Below, piece by piece: positions 27,331-37,672 of a stretch of 64,000 nt of DNA (position 1 is its first letter; each line of letters starts with the position of its first letter). Source of the DNA: Chryseobacterium fluminis (GTDB lineage: Bacteria > Bacteroidota > Bacteroidia > Flavobacteriales > Weeksellaceae); NCBI RefSeq assembly GCF_026314945.1, contig NZ_CP111121.1, positions 3,286,001-3,350,000 on the forward strand, written 5' to 3'. Position numbers and translations under genes: made by a program. The notes under the pieces were generated by a model. It was not told the origin of the DNA, did no database searches, and saw nothing but the letters and a program-made list of their open reading frames with translations.

Positions 27331-28956
27331 ATGAATATCAAAATACTATTCGCAGCAGCTGCTCTGTTTCTTTCCGTAGCAAGCTGCACCGATGACTTTT
27401 CAGAAATAGATTCTAAAAGTTCTGAAGGTTTGGGAACAGAACAGCTGAACGCCGATTTTCTGTTGCTTACCAATCCAATGAAACAAATGCAGAGGAATCT
27501 CCAAAACCAGACCAACTGGGTCTATCAGCTGCAGACCAATCTTAATGCTGATATGTACAGCGGGTTGTTCAGTACAGCAACACCTTACAATGGGGGAAGG
27601 AATAATACTACCTATTTTATGATGGATGGATGGAATGAAAGGATCATGATGAACCAGCTGGAAGATGTGAATCAGCAATATAAAAACTTTAAAACCATTG
27701 CTGTAAAAAACTATGCCGGTGTTAATTTTTCGCACTCTTTAGCAGTACTTTCCATATTGAGAATCATGGCGGCCCAAAAAGTATCAGATGCTCACGGTCC
27801 CGTTATTTACAGTAAATTTGAATACCCGGATATAACCACAGGAATTACGGATTTTGATTCCCAGCAGGATGCATACCATAATTTTGTCGCTGACCTGGAT
27901 GTGGCAATAGCTGCGCTTCAGACGAATATTGGAATAGAAGACAACGCAGTCCTTAAAAAATCTGACCTTGTATTCGGAGGAAATTCTGCCAACTGGGCGA
28001 AATTAGCGAATTCACTGAAACTGCGTTATGCTTTGCGTATCAGTTATGCAGACGCCGGAAAAGCTAAATTATATGCAGAGCAGGCACTGTCGTCTTCTGC
28101 AGGTCTTATCAGCGACAATATGGAAAATGCTTTGGTTAATTACGGAGCGGCTTCTCCTCTGAGTGATATTATTTACTCATGGGGAGACTGTAAAATAGGG
28201 GCTCCGTTAATGGCATACATGAACGGTTTTAATGATCCGAGAAGAGCGGCTTATGCCAAGCCTGCCACCGATCCTGCCGTAGCAGGACAGTACATCGGCG
28301 TTCGGCAGGGTGTTGACATGGGTGGAAGTAAAGACCGTTACGGAGACTTTTCCCAGCCTATAGCAGCATCTGCAACCGGAGATTACTTTTCTGTGAGCAA
28401 TGGGAAAAATAAATTATTCACCGCTGCAGAAGCATGGTTTCTGAAATCGGAAGCAGCCATCAGAGGATATGCGGGAGCAGGAGATGCCGGAGTAAACTAT
28501 AATAAAGGGATCGAAATGTCCTTTGCAGAATGGGGCAAAAGTGCATCCTATGCCGTGTATATCGCAGACGCGACCTCCAAAGAAGCTCCTTATATCGATC
28601 CTAAAAATGCATCCAATACCATTGCTGCGGGAAGTCCGTTATTAAGTACCATTACCATCAAATGGAATGATGCCGATACTTTCGAAAGAAAATTAGAAAG
28701 AATCATGACTCAGAAATGGATTGCTGTTTATCCCGACGGAGCCGAGGCCTGGGCCGAACAGAGAAGAACCGGATATCCGATAATCTTCAAAAATGTTCTT
28801 AATGACAGCCAGGGGACCATCAGTACAGATGCAATGATCAGAAGAATCCCTATCCCAACCAAATATAGAAACAATACCCTCAATTATGCACAGGCTTTAC
28901 AATATCTCGGAGGCCCGGACACAGGAGGAACAAAGCTATGGTGGGATAAAAAATAA
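27331..28956 (+). CDS. SusD/RagB-family glycan-binding lipoprotein
   Basis: A 541-residue outer-membrane lipoprotein (lipobox SVASC, lipidated Cys19) that forms the lid of the SusC barrel and binds the oligosaccharide at the cell surface. The sequence (TNPMKQMQRNLQNQTNWVYQ ... FGGNSANWAKLANSLKLRYA ... ERIMTQKWIAVYPDGAEAW) fits the SusD-like_2 branch with its TPR-like helices. It is intact, unlike its partner SusC, and begins 11 bases downstream of it. Pairing with SusC and the glycosidases that follow supports a role in N-glycan uptake. Confidence 0.93.
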   Translation: MNIKILFAAAALFLSVASCTDDFSEIDSKSSEGLGTEQLNADFLLLTNPMKQMQRNLQNQTNWVYQLQTNLNADMYSGLFSTATPYNGGRNNTTYFMMDGWNERIMMNQLEDVNQQYKNFKTIAVKNYAGVNFSHSLAVLSILRIMAAQKVSDAHGPVIYSKFEYPDITTGITDFDSQQDAYHNFVADLDVAIAALQTNIGIEDNAVLKKSDLVFGGNSANWAKLANSLKLRYALRISYADAGKAKLYAEQALSSSAGLISDNMENALVNYGAASPLSDIIYSWGDCKIGAPLMAYMNGFNDPRRAAYAKPATDPAVAGQYIGVRQGVDMGGSKDRYGDFSQPIAASATGDYFSVSNGKNKLFTAAEAWFLKSEAAIRGYAGAGDAGVNYNKGIEMSFAEWGKSASYAVYIADATSKEAPYIDPKNASNTIAAGSPLLSTITIKWNDADTFERKLERIMTQKWIAVYPDGAEAWAEQRRTGYPIIFKNVLNDSQGTISTDAMIRRIPIPTKYRNNTLNYAQALQYLGGPDTGGTKLWWDKK

Positions 28957-28984
28957 TAATTTTAGCAGATCAGTCACAAAAAGT

Positions 28985-29114
28985 AAAGGGGCCGCCTCAA
29001 AAGTTAGATTTAATTTGGTTTTATTATTCCGGCAGAAGAGATCTCATGTTAGTTTTAAGATTCTTCAGTTTAGTTTCGTTCAGTCTGGAATGATGCTTTA
29101 GGTGGCCCTCTTTT
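28985..29114. repeat. 130-base element with imperfect inverted ends
   Basis: GGGGCCGCCTCAAAAG near the left end and CTTTAGGTGGCCCTCTTTT at the right are imperfect inverted copies, with about 90 AT-rich bases between them. The left end resembles GAGGCCGTCTCACAAGT at 43062 (13 of 17 bases). The element lies between susD and the MFS gene and may be a degenerate terminator or a small MITE. Confidence 0.5.
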
Positions 29115-29134
29115 CTTTAGTATTTTAGTTGAAT

Positions 29135-30420
29135 ATGGGAAATAACAGCTCTGAAAGACGTTTGATAAAGCCGATCTTCTGGATATCGACCTTATACTTT
29201 GCAATGGGAATCCCCTTTGTAACTATTAATGCAGTCTCCGGGATTATGTACAAAGATATGGGTGTTTCAGATGCTAAGATCACATTCTGGACGGCCCTGA
29301 TTATGTTTTCCTGGACATTGAAGCCACTTTGGAGCCCGTTTCTGGAGATCTATAAAACAAAAAAATTTTTTGTTGTAGCCACACAGTTTGCCATAGGAAT
29401 TTTGTTTGCACTTCTTGCGTTAAGCTTGCCGATGCCTGGTTTTTTCAAATACAGCATTGCTCTCTTCGCTGTCGTGGCGTTCTGCGGGGCTACCCATGAT
29501 ATTGCTGCAGACGGAACGTATATCACTTTTCTAACCAATAAAGAGCAGGCAAAATATATAGGATGGCAGGGAGCTTTTTATAATCTGGCCAAGATCATAA
29601 GCAGTGGAGTACTGGTTTATTTCGCAGGAGTTTTGGAAAAAACAAAGGGAGTGACTAATGCCTGGATGATCATTATGGGAATGTATGGCCTGTTGTTTTT
29701 TGCTCTGGCAGTCTATCATTATACCGTTTTGCCAAAAGAAAAAAAAAGGAAAAGCAGACCGGAAAAGTAGGGAACATCCGTGAGGAGCTGTTGGCAGTAA
29801 TCACTTCTTTCTTCAGAAAAAAGAATATTATGTGGGCGGTGCTCTTCATTATTCTCTATCGTTTTGCAGAAGGATTTGCAATCAAGATTGCTCCGCTTTT
29901 TTTCAAGGCACCCAGAACTTCAGGAGGACTTGGGTTATCCACATCGGATATTGGGCTTATTTATGGGACATATGGTTCTGCCGCATTTATTTTAGGATCT
30001 GTGCTGGCTGGCTATTTCATTGCTGCAAGAGGGTTGAAAAGATCGCTGATCTGGCTCTGCACAGCCTTTAATATCCCATTTGTGGTGTACGCGCTGTTAG
30101 CCTGGTTTCAGCCTGCAGAACTACTTCCGGTAGGTATTGCAGTGGTCGTCGAATATATTGGCTATGGGTTCGGATTTGTAGGACTTATGCTGTATATCAT
30201 GCAGCAGATTGCACCTGGCGAGCACAAAACAGCTTATTATGCATTTGCAACCGGTATTATGAACCTCGGGGTCATGATTCCGGGAATGTTCAGCGGAATG
30301 ATCAGTGATTGGGTAGGGTACAAAATATTTTTTATCTGGGTTCTCATCGCTACCATTCCGGCATTTGTCGTGACGCTGCTTGTTCCGTTTTCATATCCCG
30401 AAAAATTAAAAAAACACTAA
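29135..30420 (+). pseudogene. MFS transporter, frameshifted in the central loop
   Basis: Two frames make one 12-helix major facilitator of about 430 residues. The first part (to a stop at 29768-29770) has six helices, starting IFWISTLYFAMGIPFVTINA; the second (29791-30420) has the other six. The break falls in the cytoplasmic loop between the halves, at an A-run of nine (29739-29747). One extra A restores PKEKKKEKQTGKVGNIREEL and leads straight into ITSFFRKKN. The position between SusCD and GH130 suggests import of Man-GlcNAc or a related sugar. It could be inactive, rescued by polymerase slippage on the A-run, or a sequencing error. A TTG six bases upstream is an alternative start. Confidence 0.87.
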
Positions 30421-30457
30421 ATCATTCATTAAACATATTAAAAGTAAAAAATACTTT

Positions 30458-31429
30458 ATGACATTTCAACCATCAAAGATCCCCTGGCAGGATCGTCCGG
30501 AGGGCAGCCACGATATTATGTGGCGTTACTCTGCAAATCCGATCATCAACCGATACGCGATCCCCACATCCAACAGCATTTTCAACAGTGCGGTGGTTGC
30601 TTTTGAGGATGGATTTGCAGGTGTTTTCCGATGTGACAACAAAGCAGTACAGATGAATATTTTTGCAGGTTTCAGTAAGGATGGGATTAATTGGGAGATC
30701 AATCATGACCCTATCGATATGAAGGCCGGAAATACACCAATGATAGACTCGGATTATAAATATGATCCCCGGGTCGCCTTTATCGAAGACCGTTACTGGG
30801 TTACGTGGTGCAACGGATACCACGGACCCACTATCGGGATCGCCTATACTTTTGATTTTAAAGAATTCTTTCAGTGCGAAAATGCATTTCTTCCCTTCAA
30901 CAGAAACGGAGTTCTTTTTCCGGAAAAAATAAACGGTAAATATGCCATGCTGAGCAGACCCAGTGATAACGGGCATACGCCTTTCGGAGATATTTACATC
31001 AGCTACAGCCCGGATATGGTATACTGGGGCGAGCACAGATGCGTAATGAAAGTGGCACGGTTTGAAGACAGTGCATGGCAGTGTACCAAAATAGGAGCAG
31101 GTCCTGTCCCTATAAAAACTGAAGAAGGATGGCTGCTTTTCTATCATGGGGTAATCAATACATGCAGAGGATTCAGATATTCTATGGGTGCAGCCCTGCT
31201 TGACCTCGAAGATCCGTCACAAGTACTCTACCGTACAAAACCTTATCTGATGGCTCCTGCAGAACTGTATGAACTTACCGGGGATATTCCGAATGTGGTT
31301 TTTCCGTGTGCAGCACTTTCCGAAGGAGACAAAGTAACGGTGTACTATGGAGCGGCAGATACGGTAGTGGCCATAGCTTTCGGATATATTTCAGAAATTA
31401 TTGATTTTATGAAAAACAATTCCCTTTAA
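30458..31429 (+). CDS. GH130 mannoside phosphorylase
   Basis: A 323-residue enzyme without a signal peptide, thus cytosolic. GH130 phosphorylases split beta-mannosides with phosphate to give mannose-1-phosphate. Family features include [20 protein letters not shown] with the catalytic Asp, five-bladed propeller repeats and [17 protein letters not shown]. The length and the surrounding genes (GH18, GH92, GH125, NagB) fit the GH130_2 group, whose Bacteroides member acts on Man-beta-1,4-GlcNAc, the N-glycan core disaccharide. Subfamily is inferred from context. Confidence 0.92.
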   Translation: MTFQPSKIPWQDRPEGSHDIMWRYSANPIINRYAIPTSNSIFNSAVVAFEDGFAGVFRCDNKAVQMNIFAGFSKDGINWEINHDPIDMKAGNTPMIDSDYKYDPRVAFIEDRYWVTWCNGYHGPTIGIAYTFDFKEFFQCENAFLPFNRNGVLFPEKINGKYAMLSRPSDNGHTPFGDIYISYSPDMVYWGEHRCVMKVARFEDSAWQCTKIGAGPVPIKTEEGWLLFYHGVINTCRGFRYSMGAALLDLEDPSQVLYRTKPYLMAPAELYELTGDIPNVVFPCAALSEGDKVTVYYGAADTVVAIAFGYISEIIDFMKNNSL

Positions 31430-31546
31430 AAGGATAAAAAATTCAGAAAACAGATCAGCAGACCTTATCTTCCCGTTTGCCGAAACCCGCGATGGCTTTT
31501 ATATTGTTCAATAAACCTTTATCTTGGATTTTTAGATTTCCATACT

Positions 31547-33784
31547 ATGATTATGAAAAATGAACTGCTTATATTTTTACTCCTTACCTTGCTTTCGCCT
31601 GTTGGAAATGCCCAACAGCATAATGATATCCTTTCATGGGTTGATCCTTTCATCGGAACCGGTGGGCACGGTCACACATTTCCGGGAGCTACAACACCCT
31701 TCGGGATGATCCAGCTCAGTCCGGATCAGAATACCAAAAGCGGCGATTGGGACTGGTGCTCCGGATACCATTACAGCAGCAAAACCATTATGGGCTTCAG
31801 TCATAATCACCTTAGCGGCACGGGCTGGGCAGATCTTGGAGATATTCTGGTAATGCCGACAACCGGGAACATAAAGATGCTTCCGGGCTCTGAAGACAAG
31901 CCGGAAAGCGGTTACCGTTCTACATTTACCCACGAAAAAGAAACCGCATCGCCCGGATATTATTCCGTGATGCTGGACAGTTATGGAATTAAAGCGGAAT
32001 TAACAGCCTCTCCACGGGTAGGATTCCACAAATACACTTTTCCAAAGAGTGATGAAGCCAACGTCATTATAGATCCTACAAACAAAATCTTCGGGAATAT
32101 TTATCATACGCTGGTAAGCATTGAAGGGAATAATAAAGTCAAAGGCTACTGCTACAGCAACGGCTGGGGAGGCAAACGATTCGCTTATTTCGTGATGGAA
32201 TTTTCAAAGCCTTTTAAATCATACGGAACCTATTCAGAAGGAAAAATTAAAGAAAATGAAAAAATTGCCCTGGCAAAAGATGCAAAAGCCTTCGTAAGGT
32301 TTTCTACCCGGGAAAACGAAAGTATTGAAGTTAAAGTTTCCCTGTCTCCCGTAAGTACAGAAGGGGCACAGCAGAACTTTGATGCTGAAGCAACAGACGT
32401 AGATTTTGCCAAAGCGAAAGAAACCGCTCAGAAAACATGGAGAGACCTGATCGGCAGATTTCACGTAACAGGAGGAACAGATGACCAGAGAAAAATTTTC
32501 TTTACCGCAGTGTATCATACCTTCATTGCCCCAAATCTGTATATGGATACCAACGGAGATTATGTGGCCGCACAGGAAAATATGAACACCCAATGGTTCA
32601 CCAATTACAGCACTTATTCCTACTGGGACGGCTTCAGGGCAACACATCCGCTGCTTACCATTATGGATCAGAAGCACACGAAAGAATTTGCCAATTCCCT
32701 GATCAGCAGGTATACCGACCGTAAAGATCACATGCCGATCTGGGAACTGTGCGGATATGATAATTTCTGTATGCTTGGATATCACAGTGTTTCCGTGATC
32801 TGGGATGCTATTTCCAAAGGCGTACCGGGAATTGATCACGAAAAAGCTTTTGCAGCAATGAAAGATGCTTCCTTAACGGATAAAATGAGCAGTAGCGATG
32901 GCGGCGGCGGTCTGAATGATTATATTAAATTAGGTTACACCCCATCTGAAAACGGAGCGTCGGTCTCTGCAACACTGGAATACGCGTATGATGACTGGTG
33001 CATCCAGCAGCTGGCCGAAAAACTGGGTAAAAAAGACGAAGCAGAAGTTTACAGGCAACGCTCGATGAACTTCCTTAACACATTCAATAAAGAAAATAAC
33101 CATTTCTGGCCAAGACAGAAAAACGGGGAGTTCCTTGCTGATTTTAAATTAAACGATTGGAAAAAACTACAGCCACACTGGGTTTCCGGAAATATCTGGG
33201 CATATGATTTCTTCGTTCCCCACAAGATCGACGAAATGATCAATCTGTACGGAGGAAAGAAAGGTTTTGGTGAAAAGCTGGATAAAACCTTTACGGAAGC
33301 CTTAAACATGGAAGGCGAGCAGCATGTGGATATCTCAGGGTTTATCGGATCTTTAGGTTTCGGGGACGAACCCGGACATCACGTGCCTTACCTGTACAAC
33401 TATGCAGGAAGCCCTTACAAAACCCAGAAAATGGTGAAATTCATCCGCGATAATATGTATGCTGCAAAACCGGACGGAATCGTAAATAACGAAGACTGCG
33501 GGCAGATGTCGGCCTGGTATATTTTCTCTTCACTGGGATTTTATCCTGTAACACCGGGAAAGCCGGTATATGCGATCGGAGCACCTCAATTCCCGAAAGT
33601 TTCCCTAAAGCTTGAAAACGGAAAAACTTTTACAGTGACTGCAGATAAAATATCCGACAAAAATATCTATGTTCAGAAAATGTTCCTGAACGGGAAAAAA
33701 TTTAAAAGCTGGGAAATTAACCACAGCGATATTATGAATGGCGGAGAACTTAAATTAATAATGGGAAGCAGGCCAGTAAAATAA
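31547..33784 (+). CDS. GH92 alpha-mannosidase (acid Glu present)
   Basis: A 745-residue exo-alpha-mannosidase, exported (signal peptide ending near GNAQQ). GH92 enzymes are calcium-dependent and remove alpha-1,2/1,3/1,4/1,6 mannose with inversion. The N-terminal motif DPFIGTGGHGHTFPGATTPF is characteristic, as are GDEP at residues 606-609 with the acid Glu608, and NNEDCGQMSAWYIFSSLGFY with the base Asp region. The intact acid contrasts with the second GH92 at 40223. Met at 31553 is an alternative start with a tighter signal peptide. Confidence 0.95.
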   Translation: MIMKNELLIFLLLTLLSPVGNAQQHNDILSWVDPFIGTGGHGHTFPGATTPFGMIQLSPDQNTKSGDWDWCSGYHYSSKTIMGFSHNHLSGTGWADLGDILVMPTTGNIKMLPGSEDKPESGYRSTFTHEKETASPGYYSVMLDSYGIKAELTASPRVGFHKYTFPKSDEANVIIDPTNKIFGNIYHTLVSIEGNNKVKGYCYSNGWGGKRFAYFVMEFSKPFKSYGTYSEGKIKENEKIALAKDAKAFVRFSTRENESIEVKVSLSPVSTEGAQQNFDAEATDVDFAKAKETAQKTWRDLIGRFHVTGGTDDQRKIFFTAVYHTFIAPNLYMDTNGDYVAAQENMNTQWFTNYSTYSYWDGFRATHPLLTIMDQKHTKEFANSLISRYTDRKDHMPIWELCGYDNFCMLGYHSVSVIWDAISKGVPGIDHEKAFAAMKDASLTDKMSSSDGGGGLNDYIKLGYTPSENGASVSATLEYAYDDWCIQQLAEKLGKKDEAEVYRQRSMNFLNTFNKENNHFWPRQKNGEFLADFKLNDWKKLQPHWVSGNIWAYDFFVPHKIDEMINLYGGKKGFGEKLDKTFTEALNMEGEQHVDISGFIGSLGFGDEPGHHVPYLYNYAGSPYKTQKMVKFIRDNMYAAKPDGIVNNEDCGQMSAWYIFSSLGFYPVTPGKPVYAIGAPQFPKVSLKLENGKTFTVTADKISDKNIYVQKMFLNGKKFKSWEINHSDIMNGGELKLIMGSRPVK

Positions 33785-33813
33785 CATCAAAAAACAACGA
33801 AACAAAAAGTATA

Positions 33814-35241
33814 ATGGAAAGGAGAAATTTTATAAAGACAAGTGCACTGGCAGGAGCAGGATTGCTGTTTACTCAAAATGTTCTTGCGAAAACATTGAGC
33901 CGCGAGGACTTCCCGGTGGTACGTGTTCCTAAAGCTAATAGACAGTTTACCAGTGAAGCCGTAGAAAGTGCGATTGCCGATTTTAAACAGAAAGTGAAAA
34001 ATAAAGAACTTGTCTGGTTATTCGAAAACTGTTTCCCCAATACATTAGATACTACCGTTTTTTATAAAGAAATTCACGGAAGACCCGACACCTACGTCAT
34101 TACAGGAGATATAGATGCCATGTGGCTTCGTGACAGCTCTGCACAGGTCTTCCCTTATCTTAAGTTCTCCGAAAAAGATGAAAAATTACATCAGCTGATC
34201 TCAGGAGTGATTCATAAACAGACGGAATTCATCCTGAAAGATCCGTATGCCAACGCTTTTTACAACGATGAGAACAAAATCAGCAAATGGAAAGAATACG
34301 ATCACACAGACATGAAACCAGGTATTCACGAAAGAAAGTGGGAAATAGATTCATTGTGCTATCCTATCCGTCTCGCCTATCATTTCTGGAAAACAACAGG
34401 GGATACGAAACCGTTCGACAATAATTGGTTACAGGGAATTAAACTGACTTTACAGACCTTTGGAGAACAGCAGAGAAAGACTGGCTTAGGACCTTATAAA
34501 TTCGAGCGTACCACGGCATGGGCTACAGACGGCATTCCAATGGGAGGTTACGGTTATCCGACAAATCCCGTGGGGTTAATCAGCTCAATGTTCCGTCCTA
34601 GTGACGACGCTACAATCTACGCTTTCCTGATTCCCTCTAATTTATTTGCAGTGGTAAGCTTACGTCAGGCAGCAGAAATGGTTTCAAAGATCAAAAATGA
34701 GCAGGCACTTGCCCAGCAGCTGAACAGTCTGGCCGATGAGGTAGAGGCCGCCATCAAAAAATACGGAATCTACAATCATCCGGAATGCGGAAAAATATAC
34801 GCTTTTGAAACCAATGGATTTGGAAGTTATAACCTGATGGATGATGCCAACTGCCCGAGCTTGCTCGGATTGCCATACCTGGGCGCTGTGAAAGCCGATG
34901 ATCCTGTTTACATTAATACCAGAAAATATGTCTGGTCAAAAGACAACCCATTCTTCTTCAAAGGAAAGCTGGCAGAAGGGATCGGCGGACCTCACATCGG
35001 TCTCGATATGATCTGGCCCATGAGTATTATCATGAAAGCGCTCACTTCCAATAACAAAAAAGAGATCAAATGGTGCATAGGCACTTTACAGAAAACCCAC
35101 GGAGGAACCGGATTCATGCACGAATCTTTCCATAAGGACAACGATAAGAAATTCACCAGAGAATGGTTTGCGTGGGCCAACACGCTGTTTGGCGAGCTGC
35201 TATGGGAAACCTTTAACAAAAATCCTGACCTGCTGACCTAG
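33814..35241 (+). CDS. GH125 exo-alpha-1,6-mannosidase
   Basis: A 475-residue enzyme. The N-terminus MERRNFIKTSALAGAGLLFT has a twin-arginine motif (RRNFIK), suggesting Tat export to the periplasm. The GH125 core is seen in YVITGDIDAMWLRDSSAQVF, DSLCYPIRLAYHFWKTTGD and GIGGPHIGLDMIWPMSI. GH125 removes alpha-1,6-linked mannose, the linkage left on the N-glycan core after GH92 has acted on the branches. It lies 29 bases after GH92 in the same operon. Confidence 0.94.
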   Translation: MERRNFIKTSALAGAGLLFTQNVLAKTLSREDFPVVRVPKANRQFTSEAVESAIADFKQKVKNKELVWLFENCFPNTLDTTVFYKEIHGRPDTYVITGDIDAMWLRDSSAQVFPYLKFSEKDEKLHQLISGVIHKQTEFILKDPYANAFYNDENKISKWKEYDHTDMKPGIHERKWEIDSLCYPIRLAYHFWKTTGDTKPFDNNWLQGIKLTLQTFGEQQRKTGLGPYKFERTTAWATDGIPMGGYGYPTNPVGLISSMFRPSDDATIYAFLIPSNLFAVVSLRQAAEMVSKIKNEQALAQQLNSLADEVEAAIKKYGIYNHPECGKIYAFETNGFGSYNLMDDANCPSLLGLPYLGAVKADDPVYINTRKYVWSKDNPFFFKGKLAEGIGGPHIGLDMIWPMSIIMKALTSNNKKEIKWCIGTLQKTHGGTGFMHESFHKDNDKKFTREWFAWANTLFGELLWETFNKNPDLLT

Positions 35242-35277
35242 CGGCATCGATTGGTATAACATCAAATACTGAACGTA

Positions 35278-37602
35278 ATGGAAAAAAACAAAATTTTTAC
35301 ACCGGTAGAACAGTCATTTTTAAATGAGGTTCCGCGGAACAATAAGGTGAATGTTCCCTATATCGCTGTAGATAACTTTCCGAACTTAGGAATGCTTACA
35401 GCGATGAGGTTTCTGGAATGGGTCCATGATAACCCTGCCGGAGTGATCAGTCTTCCCACAGGTAAAACACCGGAATATTTTATTTTCTGGACCCAACACA
35501 TCCTTGAAAACTGGGAAAACGAAAGCACGGTTGCCCTCAGAAAGAAACACGGATTGCTGTGGGAAGATAAACCGTCCCTGGCAGAACTTCACTTTGTTCA
35601 GATCGATGAATTTTACCCTATACAGGCGTCACAGGCGAACAGTTTTTACCATTACGTGAACAAATATTACATCGAAGGTTTCGGGCTGAAGCGGGAAAAT
35701 GCACTACTGATCAATTCCAACGTAATTCCTTTAGCAGAAGGCAAAAGCTTTGAAGAAGTTTTTCCGGATCATAAAGTAAATCTGGATCTGAGATACCGTG
35801 AAGCTCTGAATCCTCTTGAAAAACTGCAGAAAGACTCTATTTTCCTCATTGATAGCTGGTGCTCGGAATACGAATATAAAATCCGCGCATTGGGAGGAAT
35901 CGGTTTTTTTCTTGGCGGAATAGGTCCTGACGGGCATATTGCATTCAATATCAAAGGTTCCGACCGTTATTCCACCACAAGGCTCACCTCTACCAACTTT
36001 GAAACACAGGCCGTAGCAGCAGGAGATCTCGGGGGTATTGAAATCTCAAGGGAGAGGCTCGTGATTACAATTGGTCTGGAGACCATCACCTATAACCAGG
36101 ATGCAGTAGCCATTATTTTTGCCGCAGGAGAGGCCAAAGCTCCTATGATCAAAAATGCACTTGAGCTGCCGCCGTCCAATCTGTATCCGGCTTCCGTGCT
36201 TTGCACCCTGCCGAACGCAAGATTTTATATTACGTTGGGAGCTGCAGGTATGCTGAAAGATTATACAGATGATTACTACCGGTCTGGAAGCTGGTCCCAG
36301 GAAAAAACAGATAAAGCAGTGATGTCTTTAACAAGAAAACTAAATAAATATGCAGAGCATCTGACTCCTGATGATCTGAGGGAGGACCCGTATACACACC
36401 TGATTCCCGGTCTTGGGGAGCATACCGTTCAATCTGTCATCGATTCCATTACCTGCAAAATCAGAAAAGGAACGGAACGGCTCAGCAGTGAAGTTTTTTA
36501 TCACACGGGCCCGCATCACGACGATATTTCACTGGGATTGCTGCCCTATATTCATTATCAGTCGCATAATGAGACTAATGTCTCCCATTATTCGGTTCTT
36601 ACTTCCGGATTTACGGCAGTTACCAATAAATTCTTAATAAGAATCCTTGCGGAAACCCTCTCATTTGTTCAGAAAGAAGAAATTGAGATGCTTCAGTACC
36701 CGGACTTTTTCGAGGCAGGATACAAAAATAAAAAAGACAAAGACGTTTATCATTACCTGATCAATATCGCCTCTGAAAATGCTTATGAAAGATCAAGGGC
36801 CGTTTCGCACAGGATAGTAAGAAATGTTGTTGAACTCTGGGATCTGAAAAACAGAACGGATCTAGAAGTCAGGATCAGTGCCATTATCACTGCGGTGAAT
36901 TCAAGCTACGACGGTCAGAATCCGGAACCCAAAATCCAGACTTTGAAAGGGATGATCCGTGAGTACGAAGAAGAGCTGGTCTGGGCCCACTTTGGCGTCA
37001 GGACTGAAAATGTTCATCATTTGAGACTGGGATTTTATACCGGAGCAATTTTTACAGAAAAACCCGACCGGGAAAGGGATGTAATTCCCATTCTGAAACA
37101 GCTCAGAGATATAAATCCTACGGTCATAAGCCTGGCATTCGATCCCGAAGGCAGCGGACCCGATACTCATTACAAGGTGCTGCAGGCCATAGCTGAAGCC
37201 GTAAGAGAATGGGGTAAGGAAAAAGACCTTTCAAAGGTTAGGATATGGGGCTATAGAAATGTCTGGTACCAGTTTGATGCAGCAGAGGTTACCCATATTT
37301 TTCCGGTATCGCTGAATGCGATGAGTACGATGGATGTAAGCTTTACCAACAGCTATATGAGCCAGGTGGAGGCATCCTTCCCAAGCTACCGCTACGATGG
37401 AAAATTCAGTCATCTTTCCATTCAGACGTGGGTAGAGCAGCTGGAGGACGTACAGCTGGTCTTAGGAAAACCTTACTTTTATGACAATGAAAGCCCGCGC
37501 CTTAGGGCCGCACACGGCCTTCTTTTCTTCAGCGAAATGGACGCGGAAGAATTTCTAAAGTCTGCCAGGGAGCTGGAGAAGTCTACCGAAGGAGCATTTT
37601 AG
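35278..37602 (+). CDS. nagB: glucosamine-6-phosphate deaminase fused to PIG-L deacetylase-like domain
   Basis: A 774-residue cytosolic fusion. The N-terminal part (about 1-370) is a NagB deaminase: GVISLPTGKTPEYF, FVQIDEFYPI and GGIGPDGHIAFN match the substrate-binding and catalytic motifs. The C-terminal part (about 400-774) resembles PIG-L/LmbE deacetylases, with GPHHDDISLG in place of the usual PHPDDE. Together they could convert GlcNAc-6-phosphate to fructose-6-phosphate. The presence of His in the third motif position and lack of Glu after DD leave deacetylase activity uncertain. It supplies the GlcNAc branch of the locus. Confidence 0.9.
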   Translation: MEKNKIFTPVEQSFLNEVPRNNKVNVPYIAVDNFPNLGMLTAMRFLEWVHDNPAGVISLPTGKTPEYFIFWTQHILENWENESTVALRKKHGLLWEDKPSLAELHFVQIDEFYPIQASQANSFYHYVNKYYIEGFGLKRENALLINSNVIPLAEGKSFEEVFPDHKVNLDLRYREALNPLEKLQKDSIFLIDSWCSEYEYKIRALGGIGFFLGGIGPDGHIAFNIKGSDRYSTTRLTSTNFETQAVAAGDLGGIEISRERLVITIGLETITYNQDAVAIIFAAGEAKAPMIKNALELPPSNLYPASVLCTLPNARFYITLGAAGMLKDYTDDYYRSGSWSQEKTDKAVMSLTRKLNKYAEHLTPDDLREDPYTHLIPGLGEHTVQSVIDSITCKIRKGTERLSSEVFYHTGPHHDDISLGLLPYIHYQSHNETNVSHYSVLTSGFTAVTNKFLIRILAETLSFVQKEEIEMLQYPDFFEAGYKNKKDKDVYHYLINIASENAYERSRAVSHRIVRNVVELWDLKNRTDLEVRISAIITAVNSSYDGQNPEPKIQTLKGMIREYEEELVWAHFGVRTENVHHLRLGFYTGAIFTEKPDRERDVIPILKQLRDINPTVISLAFDPEGSGPDTHYKVLQAIAEAVREWGKEKDLSKVRIWGYRNVWYQFDAAEVTHIFPVSLNAMSTMDVSFTNSYMSQVEASFPSYRYDGKFSHLSIQTWVEQLEDVQLVLGKPYFYDNESPRLRAAHGLLFFSEMDAEEFLKSARELEKSTEGAF

Positions 37603-37672
37603 CCTGAATTTATTGCCAATTAAATTTCAATAATGAAATTTTAGATAGTACCAAACAACTAAAAAAGCCACT

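Noticed and set aside
28985..29114. Intact insertion sequence
   Set aside because: Too short for a transposase, the ends match imperfectly and no target duplication is visible.
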